From contig JAGWNV010000033.1 in NCBI GenBank assembly GCA_028872975.1, positions 1 through 15,391 of the forward strand: DNA of 15,391 nucleotides, written 5' to 3'. Source of the DNA: Acidobacteriota bacterium. GTDB taxonomy: Bacteria > Actinomycetota > Acidimicrobiia > Acidimicrobiales > UBA8190. Position 1 is the stretch's first letter. The number at the start of each line of letters is the position of its first letter. This document shows positions 6,132-12,826 of this stretch, piece after piece. The translations under genes were made by a program, and so were the position numbers. The notes under the pieces were generated by a model that saw only the letters and a program-made list of their open reading frames with translations, was not told the origin of the DNA and made no database searches.

Positions 6132-7611
6132 CCCAGCTCCCGGCCGAGTCCTCGACGACCTGGGCGCCGGCGTTCTGGAACCCGGCGAAGTCGTAGAGGT
6201 CGGTCGACCAGATCCCCCGGCCGACGTCGGCGAGGCCCAGGGCGCCGGTGGTGCGGGCCACCTGCACGGCGAGCTCGGCGGCGGCGAAGGAGACGAGGGC
6301 CCGGTAGGAACGCACCCCCGGCACCGCCGAGCGGAAGGTCGCCGCTCCCGCCGACGGCGCGGTCGGCCAGGGGAGGCCGAGGACGCTCAAGACGGGGCCG
6401 GCGGCCAGCGTCGCCGGGACCCCGGCGTAGACGGCGGAGGGGGCGAGGAGGAGCCCGCCCGAGGGCTGCCAGGCCATGAGGGCGAGGGCGGCCACGCAGG
6501 CCCCCGCCAGGTCCGGGGGCCCGGCCACGGCCACCGCCGTCACGTGTCCCTCCAGGGCGGAGAGCGCAGGCAGGCAGTCGTCGCCCGAGGAGACGTCGAC
6601 GGTCGAGACCGGCACCACCCCGGCGAGGCCCTGTGCGAGGGCGGCGTCCGGCCCGGAGCCGACGACGACCCCGACCGTGCCGGTGACGCCGCGTCGCACG
6701 AGATCCTCCCCGAGACGAGTCCCAGTCTCGGCGGGCGAGAGCTCGGCGGGGACGGCGTCGTCCCCCGACGCCGACGGGTCCGCCGGCAGGACCCAGGGCA
6801 CCGATCCCGGGACCTGGGCGCCGAAGCCGCCGATCACGGCGTCCACCCGGCCCGACAGGGCCGAGACCCCGGCGGGATCCTCGGCGGCCACCACGGTCAG
6901 GGCCACGGGGGCGCCCCCCACCCCGCCGGCGGCGTCGGCCAGGGCGACGGCCTTCTGGACGGCCTCGGTGACCTCCCGGCCCTCGGTCGCCCCGGCGCCC
7001 CGGGTGGGGACGACGAGGGCGAGCCGGAGCGGCCCGTTGAGCCCACCGGGACGGCCGGGTTGGCCTGGTGGCGCCCCCGGCCCGCCGGGCGAGCCGGTGC
7101 TCGGCGCCCCCGTCCCGTTCGCCGCCGTGGCGCCGGGCGGGGCCGGACCCGTCGTCCCGGCGCCCGCCGATGCCCCGGGCGCACCGAGGGCGTGCCCGGA
7201 GGCGCCGGGGTGGGTCGCCACCGAGGAGAGCGTGGAGTGGAGCGGGGAGGGCACGACGCCGGCGACGAGGAGGCAGGCCAGGAGCACGAGCACGGCCGGC
7301 ACCGCCGCCAAAGCACCGGCGCGCCTCCAACGGTGCGGCACGGCCACACCGGCCGGCCGGGACGGGCGCGGGCGGGAGGGGTCGGGGCCGCCGGCGGGCC
7401 CGGGCCCACGCCGTGGGGGGAGGGCGCCCGGCGCGGTGGAGAGGGCGGCAGCGACGGCGTGGGCGCGCAGTGCGGCCCGGATGCCGGCCAGCGTGCGGAG
7501 GTGGGCGAAGCACGACGCGCAGCCGACGAGATGCCAGCCGAGGCCTTCGGGCGCCTCGCCGTCGAACCACGCCGCCAGTTGCACCCGGCTCGGATGCCGC
7601 CTGCCGATCAT
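6118..7611 (-). CDS. membrane anti-sigma factor fused to an extracellular type-I solute-binding-like sensor domain
   Basis: The 497-aa protein has three parts. Residues 1-60 are cytoplasmic and carry H27-x3-C31-x2-C34, the zinc-binding core of ZAS/zf-HC2 anti-sigma factors. A basic HRWRR precedes one membrane helix (about 98-120). Residues 121-194 form a Gly/Pro/Ala/Ser/Thr linker with collagen-like GxP steps. From 195 a type-I periplasmic-binding-protein-like domain (Leu/Ile/Val receptor class, Peripla_BP_6-like) begins with LRLALVVPTRG, then EVTEAVQKAVALADAAGGVGG, and runs to the end. C346 and C372 could form a disulfide. The sigma-factor gene lies 79 nt upstream on the same strand, the usual anti-sigma arrangement. 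The ATG has an AAGGA 4 nt upstream. I infer that ligand binding outside controls sigma release inside; the ligand is unknown. It is not a plain transporter subunit, because no permease or ATPase gene is nearby and it lacks a cleavable signal peptide. Confidence 0.8.
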   Translation of the reverse strand: MIGRRHPSRVQLAAWFDGEAPEGLGWHLVGCASCFAHLRTLAGIRAALRAHAVAAALSTAPGALPPRRGPGPAGGPDPSRPRPSRPAGVAVPHRWRRAGALAAVPAVLVLLACLLVAGVVPSPLHSTLSSVATHPGASGHALGAPGASAGAGTTGPAPPGATAANGTGAPSTGSPGGPGAPPGQPGRPGGLNGPLRLALVVPTRGAGATEGREVTEAVQKAVALADAAGGVGGAPVALTVVAAEDPAGVSALSGRVDAVIGGFGAQVPGSVPWVLPADPSASGDDAVPAELSPAETGTRLGEDLVRRGVTGTVGVVVGSGPDAALAQGLAGVVPVSTVDVSSGDDCLPALSALEGHVTAVAVAGPPDLAGACVAALALMAWQPSGGLLLAPSAVYAGVPATLAAGPVLSVLGLPWPTAPSAGAATFRSAVPGVRSYRALVSFAAAELAVQVARTTGALGLADVGRGIWSTDLYDFAGFQNAGAQVVEDSAGSWVTAP

Positions 7612-7615
7612 GTCG

Positions 7616-7621
7616 TCCTTC
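7616..7621 (-). promoter_or_regulatory. ribosome-binding site of the anti-sigma gene
   Basis: GAAGGA on the minus strand ends 4 nt before the ATG at 7611. It fixes that start and shows that the gene is translated from an internal site on the sigma-factor message. Confidence 0.6.
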
Positions 7622-7690
7622 TTCCCCGCTGTCCCGGCCCGAGCCCCTGCCCAGGCCGTTCCCCGTCCGCCCGATCCGCCACCCGCCGGT

Positions 7691-8194
7691 CTAACGGACG
7701 AGCCTTCGCGCCAGCTTCCGCCGGGCCGAGTGGAGCCGGGACATCACCGTGCCGATGGGCACCCCCAGCGCGTCGGCCATCTCGGCGTAGCTGAGCCCGA
7801 TCACCTCGCGCAGCCACATCGCCTCCCGGAGATGGGCCGGCAGCCGCCGCATGCACTCGCCGATGGCGGCCGCCTCGGCCCGGCTGACCACCAGCTCGTC
7901 GGGTTGTGGATCGGCTGCCGGCCTCTCCGGGGCCGCGTCGGGCGTCTCGTCCGCCGTCGCCCGGCGGCCGAGGCAGTCCATGCAGCAGTTGCGGACCACC
8001 TGCCGGGCCCAGGCGTCGAGCCGGTCGTCCCGGGCGCTGCCCCAGGCGCGCCACAGGCGCAGCCAGGCGTCCTGGCAGGCGTCGTCGGCGTGGGACGGCC
8101 CCACGATCGTGGTGGCGTAGCGATGGAGGCCCCGGGCGCGCGAGCGGTAGAAGTCCTCGAAGGCCCGCACCCCGCTCTCGGTCCCCGTGCCCAT
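7691..8194 (-). CDS. ECF (sigma-70 family, group IV) RNA polymerase sigma factor
   Basis: The 167-aa product has only the two domains of an extracytoplasmic-function sigma factor. Region 2 (about 13-78) includes DDACQDAWLRLWRAW, and region 4 (about 108-163) has the helix-turn-helix GLSYAEMADALGVPIGTVMSRLHSAR in two adjoining stretches. No long region 1 or C-terminal sensor domain follows. The ATG at 8194 is preceded by GGGAG with 7-nt spacing; the frame stays open upstream to 8458, but that part is low-complexity and unlike any sigma factor. Region 2 holds an unusual cysteine cluster, C70-C71-x2-C74, plus C40. The next gene downstream encodes its probable anti-sigma factor. Promoter targets, possibly its own, cannot be assigned from sequence. 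Confidence 0.92.
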   Translation of the reverse strand: MGTGTESGVRAFEDFYRSRARGLHRYATTIVGPSHADDACQDAWLRLWRAWGSARDDRLDAWARQVVRNCCMDCLGRRATADETPDAAPERPAADPQPDELVVSRAEAAAIGECMRRLPAHLREAMWLREVIGLSYAEMADALGVPIGTVMSRLHSARRKLARRLVR

Positions 8195-8201
8195 CGACGC
8201 G

Positions 8202-8206
8202 CTCCC
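8202..8206 (-). promoter_or_regulatory. ribosome-binding site of the ECF sigma gene
   Basis: GGGAG on the minus strand, 7 nt before the ATG at 8194. It selects this start over upstream in-frame ATGs at 8341 and 8458. Confidence 0.6.
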
Positions 8207-8414
8207 GTACGGCTCCGTGCCGGCCGACGAGCGTGCCCGGAGCGATCCCACCGGGCCAACCCTTTCCCCGCCGGCGTCCCGGGAACACCCGTCGCCGGCA
8301 TCCCTGTCGGTCGGCGCGCCGCCCCCCCACCTCCGGGCCATGCCCGCCACCGCCGGTGTGTAGGGCGGGTGTTGGCGAATATCGGGGCGTTCCGGCCGGT
8401 CAGTTCTCCAGTGC

Positions 8415-8440
8415 GGGGCCCGCAGCGGGAGCGGGGCCCC
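8415..8440. repeat. GC-rich inverted repeat (GGGGCCC / GGGCCCC)
   Basis: The 7-bp arms at 8415-8421 and 8434-8440 are separated by 12 nt. The potential hairpin lies upstream of the sigma gene. No T-run follows, and its function is not evident. Confidence 0.4.
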
Positions 8441-8538
8441 ACGCAATCCCCGATGCACCGGAGGGAGCGCGAGGGGCAGCGGACGACACGGCCAGAGCGG
8501 ACCACGGGCGGCGCGGTGCGAGGCGACCCAGGCTCCGA

Positions 8539-8578
8539 CAGGAGTGGCTCGAACTCCACAGGGGTGGCTCGAACGCCT
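8539..8578. repeat. two tandem 20-bp direct repeats
   Basis: CAGGAGTGGCTCGAACTCCA (8539-8558) is followed directly by a second copy (8559-8578) that matches at 17 of 20 positions. On the minus strand each copy contains TTCGAGCC flanked by complementary bases (GGAGT/ACTCC, exact in the first copy), so each can form a small tRNA-T-arm-like hairpin. Confidence 0.6.
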
Positions 8579-8607
8579 CCGGGGGCGGGCTCCCGTGGAC
8601 TGCTCTG

Positions 8608-8627
8608 GCCGGTGTCACCGCACCGGC
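8608..8627 (-). terminator. candidate terminator hairpin of the bluB operon
   Basis: GCCGGTG (8608-8614) pairs perfectly with CACCGGC (8621-8627) around a 6-nt loop. It starts 22 nt after the stop of the last gene of the bluB operon on the minus strand. There is no U-tract, so it may act as a U-less or Rho-assisted end, or only protect the 3' end. Confidence 0.35.
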
Positions 8628-8649
8628 GCGCGCACCCTCACGCACGCCG

Positions 8650-9597
8650 TCACCGGCGCACGAGCACCACCTTGCCGAGCTTGGCACCGGCGGCGAAGCG
8701 GTCGTAGGCGAGCGGCGCGTCGGACAGCGCGAAGGTCTCGGCGATCGGCACCCGCACCCGGCCGTCGGCGAGGAGGGGCACCACGTGGGCCCCCACGGCC
8801 CGGGCCACGAGCGCCTTCTCCGGCGCCGGCCGCGCCCGCATGGTCGAGCCTCGGACGGTGGCCCTGCGCCGCATGAGCCCGAGCAGGTCGATCTCGGCGC
8901 GTCCCCCCGCCCCGGTGCCGATGACGACCAGGCGGCCTCCTACGGCGAGCGCCTCGAGGGACAGGGCGAACGAGTCCCCGCCCACGAGCTCGAGGACGAC
9001 GTCGAAGGGCCCGAGGGCGGCCGCCGCCGCGGGCTCCTCGGCACGCGCCGCGCCCAGCGCCACCAGCGCCTGGCACAGCTCGGGGCGGCGGACCGACGCC
9101 ACCACCTCGGCGCCGGCGGCGGCGGCCAGCTGGACCCCCGCCGTGCCCACGCCCCCGGCGGCGCCGGTGACGAGCACCCGGTCACCGAGGACGAGCCCGC
9201 CCTGGGTGACGAGGGCGTCGTAGGCGGTCGAGAAGGCCTCGGGGAAGCCGCCCGCCTCCTCCCACGGGGTCCCGGTCGGCACGGCGAGCGCCTCGGCCTC
9301 GTCCATGACGGCCAGCTCGGCCTGGGCACCGCCGCCCACGAGGCCCATGACGCGATCGCCGGCGGCGAGCGGGCCGCCACATCCCGGTCCCCGCGCCACG
9401 ACGCGTCCGGCGAGCTCGAGGCCCGGGACGTCCTCCGGCCAGCCCGCCGGCGGGGGGTAGAGGCCGAGGCGCTGGATCAGATCGGCGTTGTTCACCCCGG
9501 CGGCGTGCACCTCGACGAGGAGCTGCCCCGGCCCGGGCACCGGGTCGGGCACGGTCCTCCACTCGAGGGCGCCGCTGTCGACGACGGCGGCCTGCAT
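8650..9597 (-). CDS. zinc-less medium-chain NAD(P)H:quinone oxidoreductase, PIG3-like
   Basis: The 315-aa MDR-family protein has the N-terminal GroES-like fold with AGVNNADLIQRLGLYPPPAG (33-52), the hallmark of the PIG3/quinone oxidoreductase branch. GGFPEAFSTAYDAL (116-129) and the Rossmann loop VTGAAGGVGTAG (143-154) that binds NAD(P)H follow. It lacks the structural and catalytic zinc cysteines of alcohol dehydrogenases. The likely role is cytoplasmic reduction of a quinone or another activated carbonyl compound; the substrate is unknown. The ATG at 9597 overlaps the stop of the LapA-domain gene (ATGA) and matches the family N-terminus MQAAVV; the frame is open further upstream but without family similarity. 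It is the last gene of the bluB operon. Confidence 0.92.
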   Translation of the reverse strand: MQAAVVDSGALEWRTVPDPVPGPGQLLVEVHAAGVNNADLIQRLGLYPPPAGWPEDVPGLELAGRVVARGPGCGGPLAAGDRVMGLVGGGAQAELAVMDEAEALAVPTGTPWEEAGGFPEAFSTAYDALVTQGGLVLGDRVLVTGAAGGVGTAGVQLAAAAGAEVVASVRRPELCQALVALGAARAEEPAAAAALGPFDVVLELVGGDSFALSLEALAVGGRLVVIGTGAGGRAEIDLLGLMRRRATVRGSTMRARPAPEKALVARAVGAHVVPLLADGRVRVPIAETFALSDAPLAYDRFAAGAKLGKVVLVRR

Positions 9598-9878
9598 CAG
9601 CGGCCCCGGCGCCCCCGGCCCCCCACCGCCTTGCGGCCCCGGACGCCCCTCCCGCCCACGAACCCGAGGACGATGCCGACGGCGAGCGACCCCACCACCG
9701 TCCACACGAGCTGGGGATGGGCGGTGGTGACGCCGAGATGCACCGGGACCTTCTGGGTGTTGCCGACCACGAAGGCCACGACGGCGCCGGCGAGCACGAG
9801 GAGGACGGCGGCGCGGGCCACGGCGCGGCGCGAGGGCCGCTGCTCGGGCTCCTCCCGGGCGTCGACGTCCCGGCTCAC
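9597..9878 (-). CDS. LapA-domain (DUF1049) two-helix membrane protein
   Basis: The 93-aa protein has two predicted membrane helices (about 20-39 and 57-76). The first ends in VAFVVGNTQKVPVHLGV, which matches the LapA-domain signature of a helix followed by a xNTQ(x)V motif and a short strand. The C-terminal tail is strongly basic (GGRGVRGRKAVGGRGRRGR). In Gram-negative bacteria LapA helps lipopolysaccharide assembly; here, without lipopolysaccharide evidence, the role is unknown. The GTG at 9878 overlaps the stop of the kinase gene (GTGA), and the end overlaps the next start (ATGA), so it sits fully inside the operon. Confidence 0.8.
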   Translation of the reverse strand: MSRDVDAREEPEQRPSRRAVARAAVLLVLAGAVVAFVVGNTQKVPVHLGVTTAHPQLVWTVVGSLAVGIVLGFVGGRGVRGRKAVGGRGRRGR

Positions 9879-10660
9879 CGCTCCAGCCCGATGTGGCCGC
9901 CGTCCCAGAGCTTGATGCCGCCGAGCAGCCCGGCGGTGTTGTCGACGACGGTCACGTCGGGAGCGATCTCGCCCTCGACGCGACGGGAATTGCCGCCGCC
10001 GATGTAGCAGTGGTCGAAGAAGCACAGCTCGCGGAGCACCTCGACGGCGCGTCGCAGCCGCTTGTTCCAGCGGGCGTTCCCCACCGACTTGCGGGCCCGG
10101 TCGCCGAGCTGGTCGTTGTAGGTGTCGTCCTTGTGCAGCGGATGGTGGGCGAGCTCGAGATGCGGCATGAGCTGGCCCCCGTAGAAGATGGCCGTGCCCA
10201 CCCCGGTGCCGAGGGTGACGACGAGCTCGAGGCCGGTGCCCTTCATGACGGCCGCTCCCTGCACGTCGGCGTCGTTGGCCACCCGGGCCGGCTTACCGAG
10301 CCGGGCCGACAGGGCGCCGGCGAGGTCGAAGGACCGCCACTCGCCGGTGAGGGCCTTGTCGACGGCGGTCCCCGGCCCGGCCACGGTCACGAAGTGCGGG
10401 GCCGAGAGCACCTTGCCCTCCCGGACCATGCCGGGGAAGCCGGCCGCCACCCGCTCGGCCGGGGGGAGGGGGGCGGCGAGGGCGGCGAGGTCGTCGACGA
10501 GGAGCCCCGGCGGGCAGGGGTAGTGGGTGTCGACCCGGACCCGGTCGGCCACGAGCGCCCCGGCGGCGTCGAGCACCGCTGCCTTGAGCCCGGTGCCGCC
10601 GATGTCGAACACGAGCGTGAAGGGGTGCGACGGCTTGCCGGCGCCGGCGGCGGGGGTCAC
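9875..10660 (-). CDS. ppgK: ROK-family kinase, polyphosphate glucokinase-like
   Basis: The 261-aa protein has the phosphate-binding motif FDIGGTGLKAAVLD (18-31), FPGMVREGKV (75-84), the catalytic Asp D130 in VANDADVQGAAV, and TLGTGVGTAIFYGG (149-162). LELAHHPL (168-175) takes the place of the ELGH motif. Like polyphosphate glucokinases it is short and lacks the CxCGxxGCxE zinc motif of repressor-type ROK proteins. The expected reaction is phosphorylation of glucose with polyphosphate, perhaps also ATP, in the cytoplasm; the donor cannot be decided from sequence. The GTG at 10660 overlaps the bluB stop (GTGA) and has GAGGAG 5 nt upstream. The frame remains open for kilobases upstream only because of GC bias. 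Confidence 0.85.
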   Translation of the reverse strand: MTPAAGAGKPSHPFTLVFDIGGTGLKAAVLDAAGALVADRVRVDTHYPCPPGLLVDDLAALAAPLPPAERVAAGFPGMVREGKVLSAPHFVTVAGPGTAVDKALTGEWRSFDLAGALSARLGKPARVANDADVQGAAVMKGTGLELVVTLGTGVGTAIFYGGQLMPHLELAHHPLHKDDTYNDQLGDRARKSVGNARWNKRLRRAVEVLRELCFFDHCYIGGGNSRRVEGEIAPDVTVVDNTAGLLGGIKLWDGGHIGLER

Positions 10661-11337
10661 CAGCGCTCCTCGTGGAGCACGGCCTCGAGCTCGAGGCGCC
10701 GGCGCCAGCCGGCCCGCTCCAGGTCGGGGACGTCCTGGAGGTGCGAGACGGGCCCCAGGCACAGCCAGGCCACGGGCCGGATGCCGTCGGGGATGCCGAG
10801 CAGCTCGCGCAGGAAGGCCTCGCGGTAGAACGAGACCCATCCCATCCCCCAGCCCTCCGCCGTGCAGGCCAGCCACAGGTTCTCGATGGCCAGGCACACC
10901 GAGTAGAGCCCGGCGTCGGCGATGGCGTGGCGGCCCAGGACGGCCGGCGCCCCCCGGGAGGCGTCGTAGGTCACCACCACCGACACGCTCGCCTCGAGGA
11001 TGCCCTCCACCTTGATGCCGGCGAAGCGCCGGGCCCGCTCGCCTTCCAGGCCGTCGGCGAAGCTGCGCCGCTCGGACTGGACGTGCTCCCAGAACCGCCG
11101 GCGGGTCCCGCCGTCGGTCACGAGGACGAAGTCCCAGGGCTGGGTGAGCCCGACGCTCGGTGCGCTGTGGGCGGCCGAGAGGAGCCGCCGCAGGACGGCC
11201 CGGTCGACCGGCTCCCCGGTGAACTCGGCCCGCACGTCGCGGCGGCGGTGGATCACGTCGTAGAGGCCGGCCGCCGCCTCGTCGGGCAGGGCGCCCTCGA
11301 GGGACGTCCCGGCCGCCGACGGGTGGGCGCCATCCAC
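10657..11337 (-). CDS. bluB: 5,6-dimethylbenzimidazole synthase (BluB)
   Basis: The 226-aa nitroreductase-fold protein shows the BluB pattern. It has HRRRDVRAEF with D34, AAHSAPSVGLTQPWDF (55-70), KVEGILEA (109-116), LGRHAIADAGLYSVCLAIENLWLA (134-157) and GWVSF with S169, and ends AGWRRRLELEAVLHEERW. D34 and S169 correspond to the Asp and Ser needed in characterised BluB. The enzyme breaks down reduced FMN with oxygen to form dimethylbenzimidazole, the lower ligand of vitamin B12. The GTG at 11337 lies exactly 7 nt after a TACAGT box, which suggests a leaderless start; the open frame upstream runs into the divergent amidase gene. It is the first gene of a four-gene overlapping operon. No other cobalamin gene or cobalamin riboswitch is visible. 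Confidence 0.92.
   Translation of the reverse strand: MDGAHPSAAGTSLEGALPDEAAAGLYDVIHRRRDVRAEFTGEPVDRAVLRRLLSAAHSAPSVGLTQPWDFVLVTDGGTRRRFWEHVQSERRSFADGLEGERARRFAGIKVEGILEASVSVVVTYDASRGAPAVLGRHAIADAGLYSVCLAIENLWLACTAEGWGMGWVSFYREAFLRELLGIPDGIRPVAWLCLGPVSHLQDVPDLERAGWRRRLELEAVLHEERW
10666..10671 (-). promoter_or_regulatory. ribosome-binding site of the glucokinase-like gene
   Basis: GAGGAG on the minus strand lies 5 nt before the GTG at 10660, inside the end of bluB. It fixes the start of the kinase in a very long open frame. Confidence 0.65.
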
Positions 11338-11344
11338 GGGGCCG

Positions 11345-11350
11345 ACTGTA
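11345..11350 (-). promoter_or_regulatory. -10 box of a probable leaderless promoter for bluB
   Basis: TACAGT on the minus strand is followed by exactly 7 nt and the GTG start of bluB. There is no ribosome-binding site before that GTG. No clear -35 is seen. Confidence 0.55.
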
Positions 11351-11391
11351 GGCCTTGGCCCCCGCCTTGGGGCGCCGTGACCGGACGGCGG

Positions 11392-11397
11392 TAGCCT
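11392..11397 (+). promoter_or_regulatory. -10 box of a probable leaderless promoter for the amidase
   Basis: TAGCCT is followed by exactly 7 nt and the GTG at 11405. A TTGGGG at 11367-11372 could be a weak -35 at a long 19-bp spacing. The region is shared with the divergent bluB promoter. Confidence 0.55.
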
Positions 11398-11404
11398 CGC
11401 CGCG

Positions 11405-12826
11405 GTGACCGACCATCCCTGGCCCGGTGACGCCTGCTCCCTGGTGGACGCCATGCGGGCCGGCGAGATCACCCCCACCGAGGCGCTCGAGCTGACCCTG
11501 GGCGCCGTCGAGCGCTCGGCGCTCAACGCCTTCAGCTACCTCGACACCGATGCGGCGCGGGCGACGGCGGCGGCAGCGGACACGGCGCTCCCCTTCGGCG
11601 GCGTCCCGGTCGCCGTCAAGGAGCTCGAGCCGGTCGCCGGCTGGCCCTATACCGAGGCGTCGCTCGTCCACGCCGACCGGGTCGCGGAGTTCACGAGCAC
11701 GCAGGTCGAGCGCCTGCGCGCCGCCGGCGCCGTGCTCGTCGGCCAGACGACCTCGAGCGAGTTCGGCGGTGTCAACTACACGAGCACCAAGCTGCACGGC
11801 ACCACCCGCAACCCGTGGGACCCGAGCCGGACGCCGGGCGGCTCGTCGGGCGGCTCGGCGGCGGCGGTGGCAGGCGGCCTCGTGCCCATCGCGTCGGGTG
11901 GGGACGGGGGCGGGAGCATCCGCATCCCGTCCGGCTACAGCGGCCTGGTCGGGCTCAAGTCCACCTACGGCCGCATCCCCAAGGGCCCGAAGGTCCATCA
12001 GAACCCCCACACCGTGACCGTCGGCTGCGTGAGCCGCTCGGTGCGCGACACGGCGCGCTGGTTCGACGTCTGCAACGGCTACGACCCCCACGACACCCTG
12101 AGCCTGCCGAGGGTGGACGGATGGGAACGGGGGCTCGGGACACTGGGCGAGGCCCTCCGGGGGCGGCGCGTCGCCGTCGCCGTGGACCTCGGGGTGGCCG
12201 TGGTCCATCCGTCGGTGGCGGCCCTGGTGCGATCGGGGGCGGAGGCGCTCGTGGCCGACGCCGGCCTGGCGCGGGTGGACGTCCCCGTCGAATTCCCCCC
12301 GGCGCTCCTCGAGTGGGCGATGTCCAACCTCGTGACCCTCGCCGCCGACCTGGGCGACCGTTACCCGGCCTGCGAGGGCGACCTCACCTTGGAGGTCATG
12401 CTCGGCATCAACATCGCCGCCCACCACTACGACCTCGACATGGCGGCGGCGGCCGAGCGGTTCCGGGTGGAGATGCACGAGGTGATGGCCCGGCTCCTCG
12501 ACGAGGTCGACTTCGTGATCGCCGCCACCAACCCCGACGTGGCCTTCGCCGCCGAGGGCCCGGTGCCCATGACCGTCGGGGACCGGGACCTGCTGGCCGA
12601 GTTCGGCGACGTCATGCGGGCCGGGGGGAACACCGGCATCCTCACCATGCCGGCCAACTTCGCCGGGAACCCGGCGATCTCCGTCCCGGTCGGCACCGTG
12701 GTCGGGCTCCCGGTCGGCATGCAGGTCATCGGCCGCCACCACGAGGAGCCGCTGCTGCTCGAGCTGGCCCACGTGGTCGAGCGCGAGCGGCCCTGGCCGC
12801 TCGTGGCCCCCGGCGCCCCCTGCTGA
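11405..12826 (+). CDS. amidase-signature family hydrolase
   Basis: The 473-aa protein has the complete Ser-cisSer-Lys triad. The catalytic lysine is K72 in VPVAVKELEP, the cis-serine is S148 in TPGGSSGGSAAA, and the nucleophile is S171 in GGDGGGSIRIPS, followed by GLVGLKSTYGR. Amidase-signature enzymes hydrolyse amide bonds; substrates range from glutaminyl-tRNA (GatA) to small amides. This protein has no sign of GatB or GatC partners nearby and ends with a LPVGMQVIGRHHEEPLLLELA motif typical of stand-alone amidases, so I do not call it gatA. The GTG start follows a TAGCCT box by 7 nt. It is monocistronic, divergent from bluB, and its stop lies 3 nt from the convergent P450 stop. Confidence 0.9.
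   Translation: MTDHPWPGDACSLVDAMRAGEITPTEALELTLGAVERSALNAFSYLDTDAARATAAAADTALPFGGVPVAVKELEPVAGWPYTEASLVHADRVAEFTSTQVERLRAAGAVLVGQTTSSEFGGVNYTSTKLHGTTRNPWDPSRTPGGSSGGSAAAVAGGLVPIASGGDGGGSIRIPSGYSGLVGLKSTYGRIPKGPKVHQNPHTVTVGCVSRSVRDTARWFDVCNGYDPHDTLSLPRVDGWERGLGTLGEALRGRRVAVAVDLGVAVVHPSVAALVRSGAEALVADAGLARVDVPVEFPPALLEWAMSNLVTLAADLGDRYPACEGDLTLEVMLGINIAAHHYDLDMAAAAERFRVEMHEVMARLLDEVDFVIAATNPDVAFAAEGPVPMTVGDRDLLAEFGDVMRAGGNTGILTMPANFAGNPAISVPVGTVVGLPVGMQVIGRHHEEPLLLELAHVVERERPWPLVAPGAPC

Larger units (their letters stand above)
8195..8649. other. 455-bp intergenic region between the sigma gene and the quinone oxidoreductase gene
   Basis: I see no convincing gene. The open frames here are extensions or shadows with Arg/Pro/Gly-rich, family-less translations. 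The region contains GC-rich hairpins (8415-8440 and 8608-8627) and a 20-bp tandem repeat (8539-8578). It also holds the 5' region of the sigma operon. A minus-strand GGAAC at 8393-8389 resembles an ECF -35 element, but no matching -10 is visible at the expected distance, so I do not call a promoter. Confidence 0.6.

Noticed and set aside
8389..8393. GGAAC on the minus strand as an ECF-type -35 element for autoregulation
   Set aside because: No CGT/GTC-type -10 is found 16-17 bp downstream, so the match is only five bases.
6476..8707. A 743-codon plus-strand open frame across the sigma and anti-sigma genes
   Set aside because: It is antisense to two well-supported genes, its translation is Pro/Arg/Ala-rich with no family motif, and such frames are common in DNA this GC-rich.
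10657..11526. Cobalamin riboswitch before bluB
   Set aside because: The start appears leaderless and only 67 bp separate it from the divergent gene; no conserved B12-box sequence is seen.
9875..12772. A 965-codon minus-strand frame that would fuse the glucokinase-like protein to a long N-terminal region
   Set aside because: The upstream part is antisense to the amidase and out of frame with bluB. The kinase has its own GTG with GAGGAG at 10660.
11405..12826. Amidase as GatA of the glutamyl-tRNA amidotransferase
   Set aside because: The catalytic triad is shared by the whole family, gatB and gatC are absent nearby, and the C-terminal motif looks like stand-alone amidases.
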